Source: Kocuria turfanensis (lineage in GTDB: Bacteria; Actinomycetota; Actinomycetes; Actinomycetales; Micrococcaceae). Taken from it: a stretch of 64,000 nt of DNA. The position numbers and the translations under genes are program-made. This document shows, piece by piece, positions 1 through 10,175 of this stretch. The stretch spans positions 992,001 through 1,056,000 of the forward strand of contig NZ_CP014480.1 in assembly GCF_001580365.1 (NCBI RefSeq), in the 5' to 3' direction. Positions within the stretch are counted from its first letter, which is position 1, and each line of letters begins with the position of its first letter. The notes below the pieces were generated by a model. The model saw nothing but the letters and a program-made list of their open reading frames with translations, searched no databases and was not told where the DNA came from.

Positions 1-163
1 GCTCCATCGCGTACAGCGCGGTGCGCGCACGCTTGTTCCCGGCCTCGGCGAGCGGCTCGATCTGGCTGCGCCGCGCGGACATGACGGCGAACTCGCCGCC
101 CACGAAGAAGGCGTTGCCGGCCAGGAGGACCACCAGCCACGCCAGGCCTGCCCAGTCGCTCAT
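1..163 (-). CDS. CNNM/CorC-type (hemolysin family) membrane protein, N-terminus only
   Basis: Only the first 54 codons are inside the window; the gene continues past base 1. The ATG at 163-161 is read by an ATGA overlap with the stop of the upstream paralogue. The start reads MSDWAGLAWLVVLLAGNAFF followed by VGGEFAVMSARRSQIEPLAEAG, the first helix and loop of a DUF21/CNNM transmembrane domain (a hydrophobic helix, then a (V)EFA(V)..R..Q element). Known family members are membrane proteins linked to magnesium or cobalt handling; the old name hemolysin C is historical. Function here is inferred only from this domain start and from the paralogue beside it. Confidence 0.8.
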   Translation of the reverse strand, partial: MSDWAGLAWLVVLLAGNAFFVGGEFAVMSARRSQIEPLAEAGNKRARTALYAME

Positions 164-1506
164 CGTGCCTCCTCCCCGGCCGCGGCCGCTCCGGTGTCCT
201 GCTGGTCGTCCGCGGACGGGACGAAGCGGATGCGGTCCACGCGCCGGCCGTCCATCCGGGCGACCTCCAGCGTCCCGCCCTTGACGGGCACCGCGTCCCC
301 GGGTCGCGGGATCTGCCCGAGCCGGTCCATCATGAACCCGCCCATGGTCTCGTAGGCAGGGCCGTCCTCGATGTCGAGCTCGGTGATCTGCTCGGACACC
401 TCGTCGGGGCGCATCAGGCCGGGGAAGTACCACTCGCCGGTGGCCGACTGCAGGGCCCCGAGGGTGAGCCGGTCGTGCTCGTCGGAGACCTCCCCGACCA
501 CCTCCTCCACGAGGTCCTCGAGGGTGACGACGCCGGCGGTGCCGCCCCACTCGTCGACGACCACGGCCATCTGCAGCCCGCCGGAGCGCAGCTGCACGAG
601 CAGCGAGTCCAGGTGCACGGTCTCGGGCACGCGCAGGACCTCCTCCATGATCGCCCCGCACTCCAGGGCGGCCCGGCGCTCCGACGGCACGGCCACGGCC
701 TTCTTGATGTGCACCACGCCGCGGACGTCGTCCGGGGAGTCGTCCATGACGGGGAAGCGGGAGTGCCCGCTGCGGGAGGCCAGCGCCACGACGTCCGCCA
801 CGGACTCGTGGGAGTCGAGCATCTGCACCCGGATCCGCGGCGTCATCACGTCCGCGGCGGTGCGCTCGGCGAACGTCAGGGTCTTGGCCACGAAGTTGGC
901 GGTGCCGACGTCGAGCGTGCCCATCTTCGCGGAGCGGCGCACCATCGAGGACAGCTCCTCGGGCGAGCGCGCCCCGGAGAGCTCCTCCTTGGCCTCCATG
1001 CCGAACAGGTGCAGCACCCGGTTGGCGACGCCGTTGAGCGTGAGCACGAAGGGCTTGAACACCGCGGTGAACAGCAGCTGCGGGCGGGCGACGACCCGCC
1101 CCACCCGGAAGGCCTCCGCGATGGCCCAGTTCTTCGGGACCAGCTCCCCCAGCAGCATCGACAGCAGCGTGGAGATGAGCATGGACAGGGCCAGGGTGGC
1201 CCCGCCGGCGGCGGTCACGGACAGGCCGGTCAGCTCGGCGATCGGCTCGCGCAGGAAGGACTGCAGCGCCAGGTCCAGGGTGTAGCCGGTGAGCAGGGTG
1301 GTGAGGGTGATGCCCAGCTGGCAGCTGGAGAGCTGCGTGGAGAGGGACTTCAGGCACTTCAGCAGGGGCTCGGCCGCCCGGTCGCCCTCGGCGATCGCGC
1401 GGCGGACCGTGGTCTGGTCCAGGGCCACGAGGGAGAACTCCACGGCCACGAAGAAGCCCGTGCCCAGGATCAGGAGCAGGCCGGAGGCCAGCAGCAACCA
1501 CTCCAT
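160..1506 (-). CDS. CNNM/CorC-type hemolysin family protein with CBS pair
   Basis: 448 residues from the ATG at 1506. A longer open frame reaches 1626, but the extra 40 residues are Pro/Arg-rich and precede a typical membrane start (MEWLLLASGLLLILGTGFFV). Domains in order: DUF21/CNNM transmembrane region with several helices (about 1-190), two CBS motifs (about 205-330, including TPRIRVQMLD and VVDEWGGTAGVVTLEDLVEE) and a CorC_HlyC C-terminal domain (about 350-430, SDEHDRLTLG onwards). Family members sit in the cytoplasmic membrane and are tied to Mg2+/Co2+ efflux or homeostasis; the CBS pair usually binds adenine nucleotides. It is translationally coupled to the downstream paralogue by a 4-bp overlap, so the pair may act as a heteromer. 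The substrate is not predictable from sequence. Confidence 0.85.
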   Translation of the reverse strand: MEWLLLASGLLLILGTGFFVAVEFSLVALDQTTVRRAIAEGDRAAEPLLKCLKSLSTQLSSCQLGITLTTLLTGYTLDLALQSFLREPIAELTGLSVTAAGGATLALSMLISTLLSMLLGELVPKNWAIAEAFRVGRVVARPQLLFTAVFKPFVLTLNGVANRVLHLFGMEAKEELSGARSPEELSSMVRRSAKMGTLDVGTANFVAKTLTFAERTAADVMTPRIRVQMLDSHESVADVVALASRSGHSRFPVMDDSPDDVRGVVHIKKAVAVPSERRAALECGAIMEEVLRVPETVHLDSLLVQLRSGGLQMAVVVDEWGGTAGVVTLEDLVEEVVGEVSDEHDRLTLGALQSATGEWYFPGLMRPDEVSEQITELDIEDGPAYETMGGFMMDRLGQIPRPGDAVPVKGGTLEVARMDGRRVDRIRFVPSADDQQDTGAAAAGEEAR

Positions 1507-1684
1507 CAGGCGCTGCCTCCCCGGGGGGACCGCCGGCCCGGGGCCAGGCGGTCGGGGGCTGGTGGGGGGTCGGTGGGTGAGCCGGCTCGGGGGCCGCGGC
1601 GGGGAGTGCCGCGGCCGGGCCGGCAACTACTGAAGGAGTCCATGAGGACTCCAGGGTACCGGAGCGGGACCCGCCGGCGCGTGC

Positions 1685-3253
<1,569 letters not shown>

Positions 3254-3412
3254 TCACGACCGTCCGGCAGGTCCGGAGGACGCCGGCGGCTGTCGCGGGA
3301 GACGGCCGGCGACGAACACCGGCGGCGGGACCGGATGCTGCTGGGACCGACAACGCGGGGACCGGAGAGCCGGTCCTTCGCGCGATCAACCTATGGAAGA
3401 GGCGTATTCCCC

Positions 3413-6400
3413 GTGCCACATCAGCCACAGCACCCCATCCCTGAAGAATTCGCAGGTAACGAGTGGCTCGTCGACGAACTGTTCGAGAAGTACCGGTCGG
3501 ACAAGAACTCGGTGGACGAGAAGTGGTGGCCCATCTTCGAGGCGATGAGCGCTGACAACGGCACTGCGACGGAGCAGCCGGGCGCCCAGTCCTCCCCCGA
3601 GCGGACCCCCGCCGCGGCCCCGGCCCAGGAGGCCCCCGCCCCGAAGGCACCCGCCCCGCGGGAGGCCCCCGCCCAGCCCAAGGCCGCCGCCGCCCCCCGG
3701 CCGCCCGCCGCCCAGCAGAGCGCCCCCCGGGCCGCGTCGGCGACGGCGCCGGCCGCGGCCCCGCCCGCCACGAAGTCCGGCGCGAAGGCCGAGGGCCGCC
3801 CCGAGAGCGGCCAGGGCGAGACCGAGTCCCGCCGGCCCATCCCGGCCCAGCCCGCCCGGGCCCGCGCCAGCGCCCCCAGCACGGACGCCCCCGCGGAGGA
3901 CAAGGTCGTCAAGCTCCGCGGTCCCGCCAAGGCGGTGGCCGCCAACATGGACGCCTCGCTCACGGTGCCGACCGCCACGACCGTGCGCGCGGTCCCCGCG
4001 AAGCTGCTCATCGACAACCGGATCGTGATCAACAGCCACCTCGCCCGCAACCGCGGCGGCAAGGTGTCCTTCACGCACCTGATCGGCTACGCCGTGATCA
4101 AGGCGCTGGCCAACTACCCGTCCCAGAACGTCGTCTACGACGAGCAGGACGGCAAGCCGGTGGCCGTGCACCCCGCCCACGTCAACTTCGGGATCGCCAT
4201 CGACATCCCGAACAAGGACGGCTCCCGCAACCTCGTGGTGCCCAACATCAAGGGCGCGGAGGCGATGTCCTTCCTGCAGTTCTGGAACTCCTACGAGGAC
4301 ATCGTGCGGCGGGCGCGCACGAACGAGCTGACCATGGAGGACTACCAGGGCACCACGGTGTCCCTGACCAACCCCGGCGGCATCGGCACCGTGCACTCCG
4401 TGCCGCGGCTGTCCAAGGGACAGGCCTGCATCGTCGGCGTGGGCGCCCTGGACCACCCGGCCGAGTACCGGGGCTCCTCCCCGAAGACCATCGCCCGGCA
4501 CGCCGTCTCCAAGATCATCACGCTGACCTCGACCTACGACCACCGCGTGATCCAGGGCGCGGGCTCCGGGGAGTTCCTGCGCCTGATCGAGTCCTACCTG
4601 CTGGGCGGGGACGACTTCTACGACGAGATCTTCGAGGCCCTGCGGATCCCCTACGAGCCCGTGCGCTGGGCCGTGGACAACCAGGTCAACCCCGAGATCC
4701 AGGTCAACAAGGTCGCCCGGATCCAGCAGCTCATCCACGCCTACCGCGTGCGCGGGCACCTCATGGCGGACACCAACCCGCTCGAGTACGTGATGCGCAA
4801 GCATCCCGACCTGGACATCCGCACCTACGGGCTGTCCCTGTGGGACCTGGAGCGCGAGTGGCCCACCGGCGGCTTCGGCGGCGCGGACGTGCTGAGCCTG
4901 CGCACCATCCTGGGCCGGCTCCGGGACGCCTACTGCCGCACCGTCGGCGTGGAGTACATGCACCTGCAGGAGCCCGAGGAGCGCGAGTGGTTCCAGGACC
5001 AGCTCGAGCACGGCTATCAGAAGCCCAGCCGCGAGGAGCAGTTCCGCATCCTCGGCCGGCTCAACGCCGCCGAGGCCTTCGAGACGTTCCTGCAGACCAA
5101 GTACGTGGGCCAGAAGCGCTTCTCCCTGGAGGGCGGCGAGTCCCTGATCCCGCTGCTCGACGAGATCATCGCCGACGCCGCCGACGCCGGGCTCGCCGGG
5201 GTGGGCATCGCCATGGCCCACCGCGGCCGGCTCAACGTGCTCACCAACATCGCCGGCAAGTCCTACGCCCAGGTGTTCCGCGAGTTCGAGGGCAGCCAGG
5301 ACCCCCGCACCACCGAGGGCTCCGGCGACGTGAAGTACCACCTCGGCACGGAGGGCACCTTCACCTCCGACAACGGCAACGAGACCCAGGTCTACCTCGC
5401 CGCCAACCCGTCCCACCTCGAGGCGGCGGACCCGGTCATCGAGGGCATCGCCCGCGCCAAGACCGACGTCCTCGGCGCCGGCCCGGAGGGTGACGGCACC
5501 TACCCCGTGCTGCCCATCCAGGTCCACGGCGACGCCGCGTTCGCCGGCCAGGGCGTCGTGGCCGAGGTCCTGCAGATGGCGCAGCTGCCCGGGTACACGG
5601 TGGGCGGCACCGTCCACGTCATCGTGAACAACCAGGTGGGCTTCACCACGTCCCCCGCGGCGGCGCGCTCCACGACCTACGCGACCGACATCGCCAAGGG
5701 CCTGCAGGCGCCGATCTTCCACGTCAACGCGGACGATCCCGAGGCCGTCACGCACGTGGGACAGATGGCGTTCGCCTGGCGCCAGGCGTTCCACAAGGAC
5801 GTCGTGATCGACCTCATGTGCTACCGCCGCCGCGGCCACAACGAGGGCGACGACCCCTCGATGACCCAGCCACTGATGTACAACCTCATCGAGGAGAAGC
5901 GCTCGACCCGCAAGATCTACACCGAGAACCTGGTGGGCCGCGGCGACATCACCCAGGAGGAGGCCGACCGGGCGCTGAAGGACTACCAGGAGCGCCTGGA
6001 GCGGGTGTTCGCGGAGACCCACGAGGCCCAGACCTCGTCCATCCCGCTGGTCACCGGCGACTCCGCGGCGATCTCGAACATCGAGCGGCCCTCCGCCCAG
6101 CAGGCGGACTCCGGCGTCTCGGTGCCGCGGACCACGGCGATCTCCGCGGAGGCCGCCCAGCGCCTGGGGGCGGTGCACGTGGAGGTCCCCGAGGACTTCA
6201 CCGTGCACAAGAAGCTGCGCAAGCTGCTCGAGCGCCGGGAGGCGATGACCCGCGAGGGCGGCGTGGACTGGGGCATGGGCGAGCTCATGGCCTTCGGCTC
6301 GCTGATGATGGAGGGCATCCCGGTGCGGATGTCCGGCCAGGACGTGCGGCGCGGGACCTTCACCCAGCGGCACGCGGTCTTCTTCGACGCCGGCACCGGG

Positions 6401-7285
6401 GCGGAGTGGACCCCGCTCAACCACCTCTCCGGGGACCAGGCCAAGCTGGCGATCTACAACTCGCTGCTGTCCGAGTACGGCGTGCTGGGCTTCGAGTACG
6501 GCTACTCCGTGGAGCGGCCCGACGCCCTGACCGTCTGGGAGGCCCAGTTCGGGGACTTCGTCAACGGCGCGCAGACCGTGGTGGACGAGTTCATCTCCTC
6601 GGCCGAGCAGAAGTGGGGCCAGCGCTCCTCGCTGGTCATGCTCCTCCCCCACGGCTTCGAGGGACAGGGCCCGGACCACTCCTCGGCCCGGATCGAGCGG
6701 TTCCTGCAGCTGTGCGCGGAGCAGAACATGATCGTGGCCAACCCGTCCACCCCGGCCAGCCACTTCCACCTGCTGCGCCGGCAGGCCTACAGCCGTCCGC
6801 GCAAGCCGCTGGTCGTGGCCACGCCCAAGCAGCTGCTGCGGCTCAAGGCGGCGGCCTCCCCGATCGAGGAGTTCACCTCCGGCGCGTTCCGCCCGGTGAT
6901 CGGCGACCAGGGCGGGCTGAACGCCTCCGAGGTCACCGACGTGGTGCTGGTCTCGGGCCGGCTGTACTACGACCTGGCCGCCGCGCGCGAGCAGCGCCAG
7001 GACCGCCGCACCGCGATCGTGCGCGTGGAGCAGCTCTACCCGCTGCCGCTCGCGGAGATCCGGGAGGAGCTGGCCAAGTACCCGGAGGCCCGTCTCACCT
7101 GGGCCCAGGACGAGCCCGCCAACCAGGGTGCCTGGCCGTTCATGGCGGTCAACCTGCTGCCGGAGCTGGACCGCAGGGTGCGCCTGGCCTCCCGGCCCGC
7201 CTCGGCGTCCCCGGCCAACGGCTCGGCCAAGCGCCACGCCGCCGAGCTGGAGACCCTGGTCCAGACGGCCTTCGAGCGGGACTGA
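3413..7285 (+). CDS. kgd: Multifunctional 2-oxoglutarate metabolism enzyme (E1o/E2o fusion)
   Basis: 1290 residues; GTG start at 3413 with GGAAGAGG about 10 bases upstream. The N-terminal helix (EFAGNEWLVDELFEKY) matches actinobacterial Kgd/OdhA. An Ala/Pro-rich linker follows (about 50-165), then an E2o-type succinyltransferase core (about 170-410, with TYDHRVIQGAGSGEF near 377). The rest is the ThDP-dependent E1o decarboxylase (ThDP segment GDAAFAGQGVVAEVLQMAQL near 706). As in other actinobacteria there is no lipoyl domain, so a pyruvate dehydrogenase E2 must supply it. The enzyme converts 2-oxoglutarate to succinyl-CoA in the TCA cycle and can also act as a 2-oxoglutarate decarboxylase or carboligase. 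Relatives are inhibited by FHA proteins GarA/OdhI. The linker accounts for a length slightly above the roughly 1230 residues of the mycobacterial enzyme. Confidence 0.95.
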   Translation: MPHQPQHPIPEEFAGNEWLVDELFEKYRSDKNSVDEKWWPIFEAMSADNGTATEQPGAQSSPERTPAAAPAQEAPAPKAPAPREAPAQPKAAAAPRPPAAQQSAPRAASATAPAAAPPATKSGAKAEGRPESGQGETESRRPIPAQPARARASAPSTDAPAEDKVVKLRGPAKAVAANMDASLTVPTATTVRAVPAKLLIDNRIVINSHLARNRGGKVSFTHLIGYAVIKALANYPSQNVVYDEQDGKPVAVHPAHVNFGIAIDIPNKDGSRNLVVPNIKGAEAMSFLQFWNSYEDIVRRARTNELTMEDYQGTTVSLTNPGGIGTVHSVPRLSKGQACIVGVGALDHPAEYRGSSPKTIARHAVSKIITLTSTYDHRVIQGAGSGEFLRLIESYLLGGDDFYDEIFEALRIPYEPVRWAVDNQVNPEIQVNKVARIQQLIHAYRVRGHLMADTNPLEYVMRKHPDLDIRTYGLSLWDLEREWPTGGFGGADVLSLRTILGRLRDAYCRTVGVEYMHLQEPEEREWFQDQLEHGYQKPSREEQFRILGRLNAAEAFETFLQTKYVGQKRFSLEGGESLIPLLDEIIADAADAGLAGVGIAMAHRGRLNVLTNIAGKSYAQVFREFEGSQDPRTTEGSGDVKYHLGTEGTFTSDNGNETQVYLAANPSHLEAADPVIEGIARAKTDVLGAGPEGDGTYPVLPIQVHGDAAFAGQGVVAEVLQMAQLPGYTVGGTVHVIVNNQVGFTTSPAAARSTTYATDIAKGLQAPIFHVNADDPEAVTHVGQMAFAWRQAFHKDVVIDLMCYRRRGHNEGDDPSMTQPLMYNLIEEKRSTRKIYTENLVGRGDITQEEADRALKDYQERLERVFAETHEAQTSSIPLVTGDSAAISNIERPSAQQADSGVSVPRTTAISAEAAQRLGAVHVEVPEDFTVHKKLRKLLERREAMTREGGVDWGMGELMAFGSLMMEGIPVRMSGQDVRRGTFTQRHAVFFDAGTGAEWTPLNHLSGDQAKLAIYNSLLSEYGVLGFEYGYSVERPDALTVWEAQFGDFVNGAQTVVDEFISSAEQKWGQRSSLVMLLPHGFEGQGPDHSSARIERFLQLCAEQNMIVANPSTPASHFHLLRRQAYSRPRKPLVVATPKQLLRLKAAASPIEEFTSGAFRPVIGDQGGLNASEVTDVVLVSGRLYYDLAAAREQRQDRRTAIVRVEQLYPLPLAEIREELAKYPEARLTWAQDEPANQGAWPFMAVNLLPELDRRVRLASRPASASPANGSAKRHAAELETLVQTAFERD

Positions 7286-7293
7286 GCCCGCCC

Positions 7294-7326
7294 GGGACGG
7301 CGGGGGCCCCTGGCCCCCGCCGTCCC
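7294..7326 (+). terminator. Hairpin terminator after kgd
   Basis: 15-bp perfect GC-rich stem with a 3-base loop, 8 bases after the kgd stop codon. There is no T run, as is common for high-GC actinobacterial terminators. Confidence 0.6.
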
Positions 7327-7415
7327 CGCACGTTCCCAGCGAGTCCGGCGCCGGCCCGTGCCCCACGGGCCGGCGCTGCCCATGACCACCCGCACCCCCG
7401 ACCAGAAAGAACGAC

Positions 7416-8015
7416 GTGGAGCAACGAAGGATCAGAATTGTCGCAGTCGGTGACGAGCTGCTGGCCGGCGAGGGCGACCCGCGGGCCCTCGGCTGGTTCG
7501 GGCGCGTCATGGCCCGCACCCCGCACCACGTGGCCCCCGTGGCGGCCTACAACCTCGCCGCCCCCGGCGAGGGCAGCGAGTCCCTCAACGAGCGCTGGTT
7601 CGAGGAGGCGGCCCGCCGCTTCTCCCCCGGCCACGACAACCGTCTGGTCATCGCGCCCTCCACGCTGGACATCGACCTGTCCATCACGAGCGCCCGCTCC
7701 CGGCTGAACATGGCCAACATCATCGACACGGCGTCCCAGCACAACGTGCGGGTGCTCGTCGTCGGGCCCCCGCCCACGCTGGACGGCGAGCGCAACCGGC
7801 GCATCGCGGACCTCTCGGCCGCCTACGCCGACGTCACGACCCGCCGCAACCACGTCTACGTGGACACCTTCAACCCGCTGCAGCACCACGAGCAGTGGCG
7901 CAAGGACCTGGCCGCCAACCACGGCCACCCAGGACAGGCCGGCTACGGGCTGATGGCGTGGCTCGTGCTGCACCGCGGCTGGTACAACTGGCTGGACCTG
8001 CCCGAGCCCCAGTGA
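7416..8015 (+). CDS. SGNH/GDSL-fold protein with altered catalytic motif
   Basis: 199 residues from a GTG at 7416. The fold is suggested by block I (RIVAVGDELLAG), a central RLVIAPSTLDIDLS strand region and a final HPGQAGYGLMAWLVLH block resembling the DxxHP...G segment. No signal peptide, so cytoplasmic. The normal GDS(L) nucleophile serine is a glutamate here (GDEL), and the Asp of the DxxH block appears as Asn (ANHGHP). The protein is therefore either a divergent hydrolase or a non-catalytic SGNH protein. It sits alone between kgd and bL37, and its substrate is unknown. The family call is fairly secure; an esterase activity is not. Confidence 0.65.
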   Translation: MEQRRIRIVAVGDELLAGEGDPRALGWFGRVMARTPHHVAPVAAYNLAAPGEGSESLNERWFEEAARRFSPGHDNRLVIAPSTLDIDLSITSARSRLNMANIIDTASQHNVRVLVVGPPPTLDGERNRRIADLSAAYADVTTRRNHVYVDTFNPLQHHEQWRKDLAANHGHPGQAGYGLMAWLVLHRGWYNWLDLPEPQ

Positions 8016-8151
8016 ACCCGGCCTCCCGCGCGTGTGAGACAATGGCGGGCAGTGCCTCGTCCGGCCGCCGCTGAACTCACCAGACCACGCGGGAACGGAC
8101 GCCGACACCCACGATCCGCCGCGGGCGACCGCGGACAGACAGGAGGCTCGT

Positions 8152-8226
8152 ATGAGCAAGCGCGGACGCAAGCGCAAGGACCGCCGCAAGGGCGGCGCCA
8201 ACCACGGCAAGCGCCCCAACGCCTGA
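8152..8226 (+). CDS. 50S ribosomal protein bL37 (24-residue micro-ORF)
   Basis: A 24-codon ORF, MSKRGRKRKDRRKGG then ANHGKRPNA, led by AGGAGG 7-12 bases upstream of the ATG. The pattern of an MxKRGRK start, a basic middle and an ANHGKRPN end matches bL37, a small 50S protein found in actinobacterial ribosome structures (Mycolicibacterium smegmatis). It is rich in Arg/Lys, as expected for an rRNA-binding peptide. It is followed 25 bases later by a strong bidirectional hairpin. Many gene finders miss it because of its size. In mycobacteria it also lies close to the sigH region, in line with the sigR neighbour here. A GACAAT hexamer near 8036 is a possible -10. Confidence 0.85.
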   Translation: MSKRGRKRKDRRKGGANHGKRPNA

Positions 8227-8251
8227 GGTCCCCGGACCCGGCAACGCCGTG

Positions 8252-8294
8252 ACGGAAGGGCCCCGGACCGCTGAGCGGTCCGGGGCCCTTCCGT
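8252..8294. terminator. Bidirectional terminator between bL37 and rsrA
   Basis: Perfect 20-bp stem with a TGA loop between two convergent genes. It should stop transcription of bL37 from the left and sigR-rsrA from the right. Confidence 0.85.
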
Positions 8295-8332
8295 GCGCCC
8301 GGGGTGGGGCGCGGCGCGGTGCCGAGCGGCGC

Positions 8333-8599
8333 TCAGGCCGCGGGGGGCTCCTGGCGCTGGGCGTGCAGGCGGGCGAGGATCGAGACCCGCAGGTCGGCGG
8401 GGGCGGTCTCCGCGCAGGACCTGCGGACCACGGAGCGGATCACGCACTCCAGGTCGTACTCGCGCGCGCACTCCCGGCACTCGAGGAGGTGGCCGTGGAT
8501 CTCGTCGAGGTCCTGCGCCGGGAGCACCCCGTCGAGGTACTCGTAGATCCGGCGGATCCGCTCGTCCGTGCAGTGTCCGAGGCTCTCGCAGTCGGCCAT
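8333..8599 (-). CDS. rsrA: Redox-sensing zinc anti-sigma factor RsrA/RshA
   Basis: 88 residues. The ZAS-family metal motif is clear: H37-x3-C41-x2-C44 (HLLECREC), with C10 as the likely fourth ligand and C4 close by, the same numbering as Streptomyces RsrA (C11, H37, C41, C44). In the reduced state such proteins bind zinc and hold sigma-R inactive; disulfide stress releases zinc and the sigma factor. It starts 2 bases after the sigR stop codon, so the two are co-expressed in stoichiometric amounts. The C-terminal half is basic and hydrophobic with a further Cys near 62. Cytoplasmic. Confidence 0.92.
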   Translation of the reverse strand: MADCESLGHCTDERIRRIYEYLDGVLPAQDLDEIHGHLLECRECAREYDLECVIRSVVRRSCAETAPADLRVSILARLHAQRQEPPAA

Positions 8600-8601
8600 G
8601 T

Positions 8602-9270
8602 CTACTTGTCCTTTTCCTTCTTCTTGTCGCCGGTCACCTTGGACGTGTCGAAGCCGCGCTCCGCCGCGTAGTCGGCGAGCTTCTCGCGCAGCAGCTTCCG
8701 CCCGCGGTGCAGCCGGGACATCACCGTCCCGATCGGCGTGTCCATGATCTCGGAGATCTCCTTGTAGGCGAAGCCCTCCACGTCGGAGAAGTACACGGCC
8801 AGGCGGAACTCCTCGGGCAGCTCCTGCAGGGCCCGCTTGACGTCGCTGTCCGGCAGGTGGTCGAGGGCCTCCACCTCCGCCGAGCGCAGGCCCGAGGACG
8901 TGTGGGACTCGGCGCGGTGCAGCTGCCAGTCCTCCACGGTGTCGGTGTTCGCCTGCTGCGGCTCGCGCTGGCGCTTGCGGTAGAGGTTGATGTACGTGTT
9001 CGTGAGGATCCGGTACAGCCAGGCCTTGAGGTTCGTGCCGGGCCGGTACTGGTGGAACGCCGAGAACGCCTTGGTGTAGGCCTCCTGCACCAGGTCCTCG
9101 GCGTCGGCGGGGTTGCGGGCCATCCGCAGGGCAGCGGCGTAGAGCTGGTCCACGTACTCCATGGCGTCCTGCTCGAAGCGCGCCTTCCGGGCCTCCGGGG
9201 TCTCGGTGTCGACGTCGACGGGCGGCTCGGTGCGCTGGGGGACGGCCCCCTGCTGGTTCTGCTCGTTCAT
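8602..9270 (-). CDS. sigR: ECF RNA polymerase sigma factor SigR/SigH
   Basis: 222 residues. Sigma region 2 spans about 30-110 ([40 protein letters not shown]) and region 4 about 140-195 ([40 protein letters not shown]). The C-terminus is Lys-rich. It directs transcription of thiol-homeostasis genes when RsrA lets go. The ATG at 9270 is preceded by TAGACT with 8 bases between, and a second, sigma-R-like promoter lies about 190 bp upstream, so basal and self-amplified transcription are both likely. Neighbouring genes (aroA, rsgA) match the sigH region of Mycobacterium tuberculosis. The open frame extends far upstream, but only this start fits the family. Confidence 0.94.
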   Translation of the reverse strand: MNEQNQQGAVPQRTEPPVDVDTETPEARKARFEQDAMEYVDQLYAAALRMARNPADAEDLVQEAYTKAFSAFHQYRPGTNLKAWLYRILTNTYINLYRKRQREPQQANTDTVEDWQLHRAESHTSSGLRSAEVEALDHLPDSDVKRALQELPEEFRLAVYFSDVEGFAYKEISEIMDTPIGTVMSRLHRGRKLLREKLADYAAERGFDTSKVTGDKKKEKDK

Positions 9271-9278
9271 CACGGCCC

Positions 9279-9284
9279 AGTCTA
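9279..9284 (-). promoter_or_regulatory. Proximal (housekeeping-type) -10 of sigR
   Basis: TAGACT, 8 bases before the sigR ATG and 5 bases before an adjacent in-frame GTG. Probably a leaderless or nearly leaderless transcript. Confidence 0.5.
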
Positions 9285-9460
9285 CGGGGACCCGCCGGCC
9301 GGCCGGGGCCGGGGCGAGGGTGCTGACGGCGGTGCTGATGGCTGCTCCTCTCCCCCGGGCGTGCCGGTGTGCTCGCTGGACGTCCGGCCGGCCGCCGGGG
9401 TTCCGGCGGTCCTGCCGCGGCGGGCCGGCCCGTTGCGGGGCCGCTCGCCGTCCTCCTGCA

Positions 9461-9489
9461 CAACGGAGGTCACGGGCGCGCGTATTCCC
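9461..9489 (-). promoter_or_regulatory. Candidate SigR-dependent autoregulatory promoter
   Basis: On the minus strand GGGAATA (9489-9483) and CGTTG (9465-9461) are separated by 17 bases. This matches the SigR/SigH consensus GGGAATA-N16-20-GTTG. It is oriented toward sigR, about 190 bp upstream of its start, where sigR homologues often carry their own promoter. The rest of 9271-9618 holds only this, the proximal -10 and a TAGGAT (9534-9539) that could serve the DoxX gene; no coding sequence was seen. Confidence 0.72.
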
Positions 9490-9618
9490 CGTCGCGGCGG
9501 GTCGCGGCTCGCCCGTGCCCCGGCCCCCGTGGCTAGGATGGGTCCAGCGGCGCCGTCCGCCGAACCAGTACCCGTCCGACAACGCCCCGCGGTCACGCCT
9601 GCCGCCCAGGAGGAATCC

Positions 9619-10158
9619 ATGAGCATCGTCCGTCGCATCGCCCGCCCGCTGCTGGCCACCGGTTACGTCGCCAACGGTGTCGAGAGCTTCCGCAACTCGT
9701 CCCGCGCCGCCGAGCACCTCGCTCCCGCCGCCTCCGCGGCGTCCAAGGCCTTCCCGCAGGCCGGCCCCGTGCTGCAGAACCCGGCCGTGGTCGCCCAGGG
9801 GCTCGCCGCCGCGCAGGTCGGCGCCGCCGTGCTGTTCGGCCTGGGCCGGCTGCCGCGCCTGTCCGCCGGGGTGCTGGTGACCACCACCGCGCTCAACGCC
9901 TACGCCGACTACCGCGCCGCCGAGGCGGACACCGCGGAGCAGAAGGCCGCCCGCCGGGCCACCGCCTTCAAGAACGCCTCCCTCGTCGGCGCCGTCATGC
10001 TCGCCGCCGTGGACACCGAGGGCAACCCCTCCCTGCTGTGGCGCGCCGAGCACCTCGCCGGCGACGTCAAGAAGAACGCCTCCAGGCTCGGCAAGGACAC
10101 CCAGAAGCAGGTCGCCAAGGCCGAGAAGGCGCTCCAGCACGCCGTCAAGCACAGCTGA
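9619..10158 (+). CDS. DoxX family membrane protein
   Basis: 179 residues; the ATG at 9619 has CAGGAGGAA 5-9 bases upstream. The DoxX signature start is visible ([20 protein letters not shown]), followed by hydrophobic helices around 55-80 ([20 protein letters not shown]), 80-95 and 115-130. The C-terminal 45 residues are Lys/Ala-rich and predicted cytoplasmic. DoxX proteins are small four-helix membrane proteins; in mycobacteria a DoxX protein forms a membrane oxidoreductase complex tied to radical detoxification. It is divergent from sigR-rsrA and lies 17 bases before aroA, so it heads the aroA operon. The link to oxidative stress is contextual. Confidence 0.8.
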   Translation: MSIVRRIARPLLATGYVANGVESFRNSSRAAEHLAPAASAASKAFPQAGPVLQNPAVVAQGLAAAQVGAAVLFGLGRLPRLSAGVLVTTTALNAYADYRAAEADTAEQKAARRATAFKNASLVGAVMLAAVDTEGNPSLLWRAEHLAGDVKKNASRLGKDTQKQVAKAEKALQHAVKHS

Positions 10159-10175
10159 GCCGGGGTCCCGCGGTC

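Noticed and set aside
3386..7519. Very long open frame on the minus strand (1377 codons) opposite kgd
   Set aside because: It mirrors the kgd gene; its product is a run of Gly/Arg/Val/His low-complexity sequence with no domain, as expected for the antisense of high-GC coding DNA.
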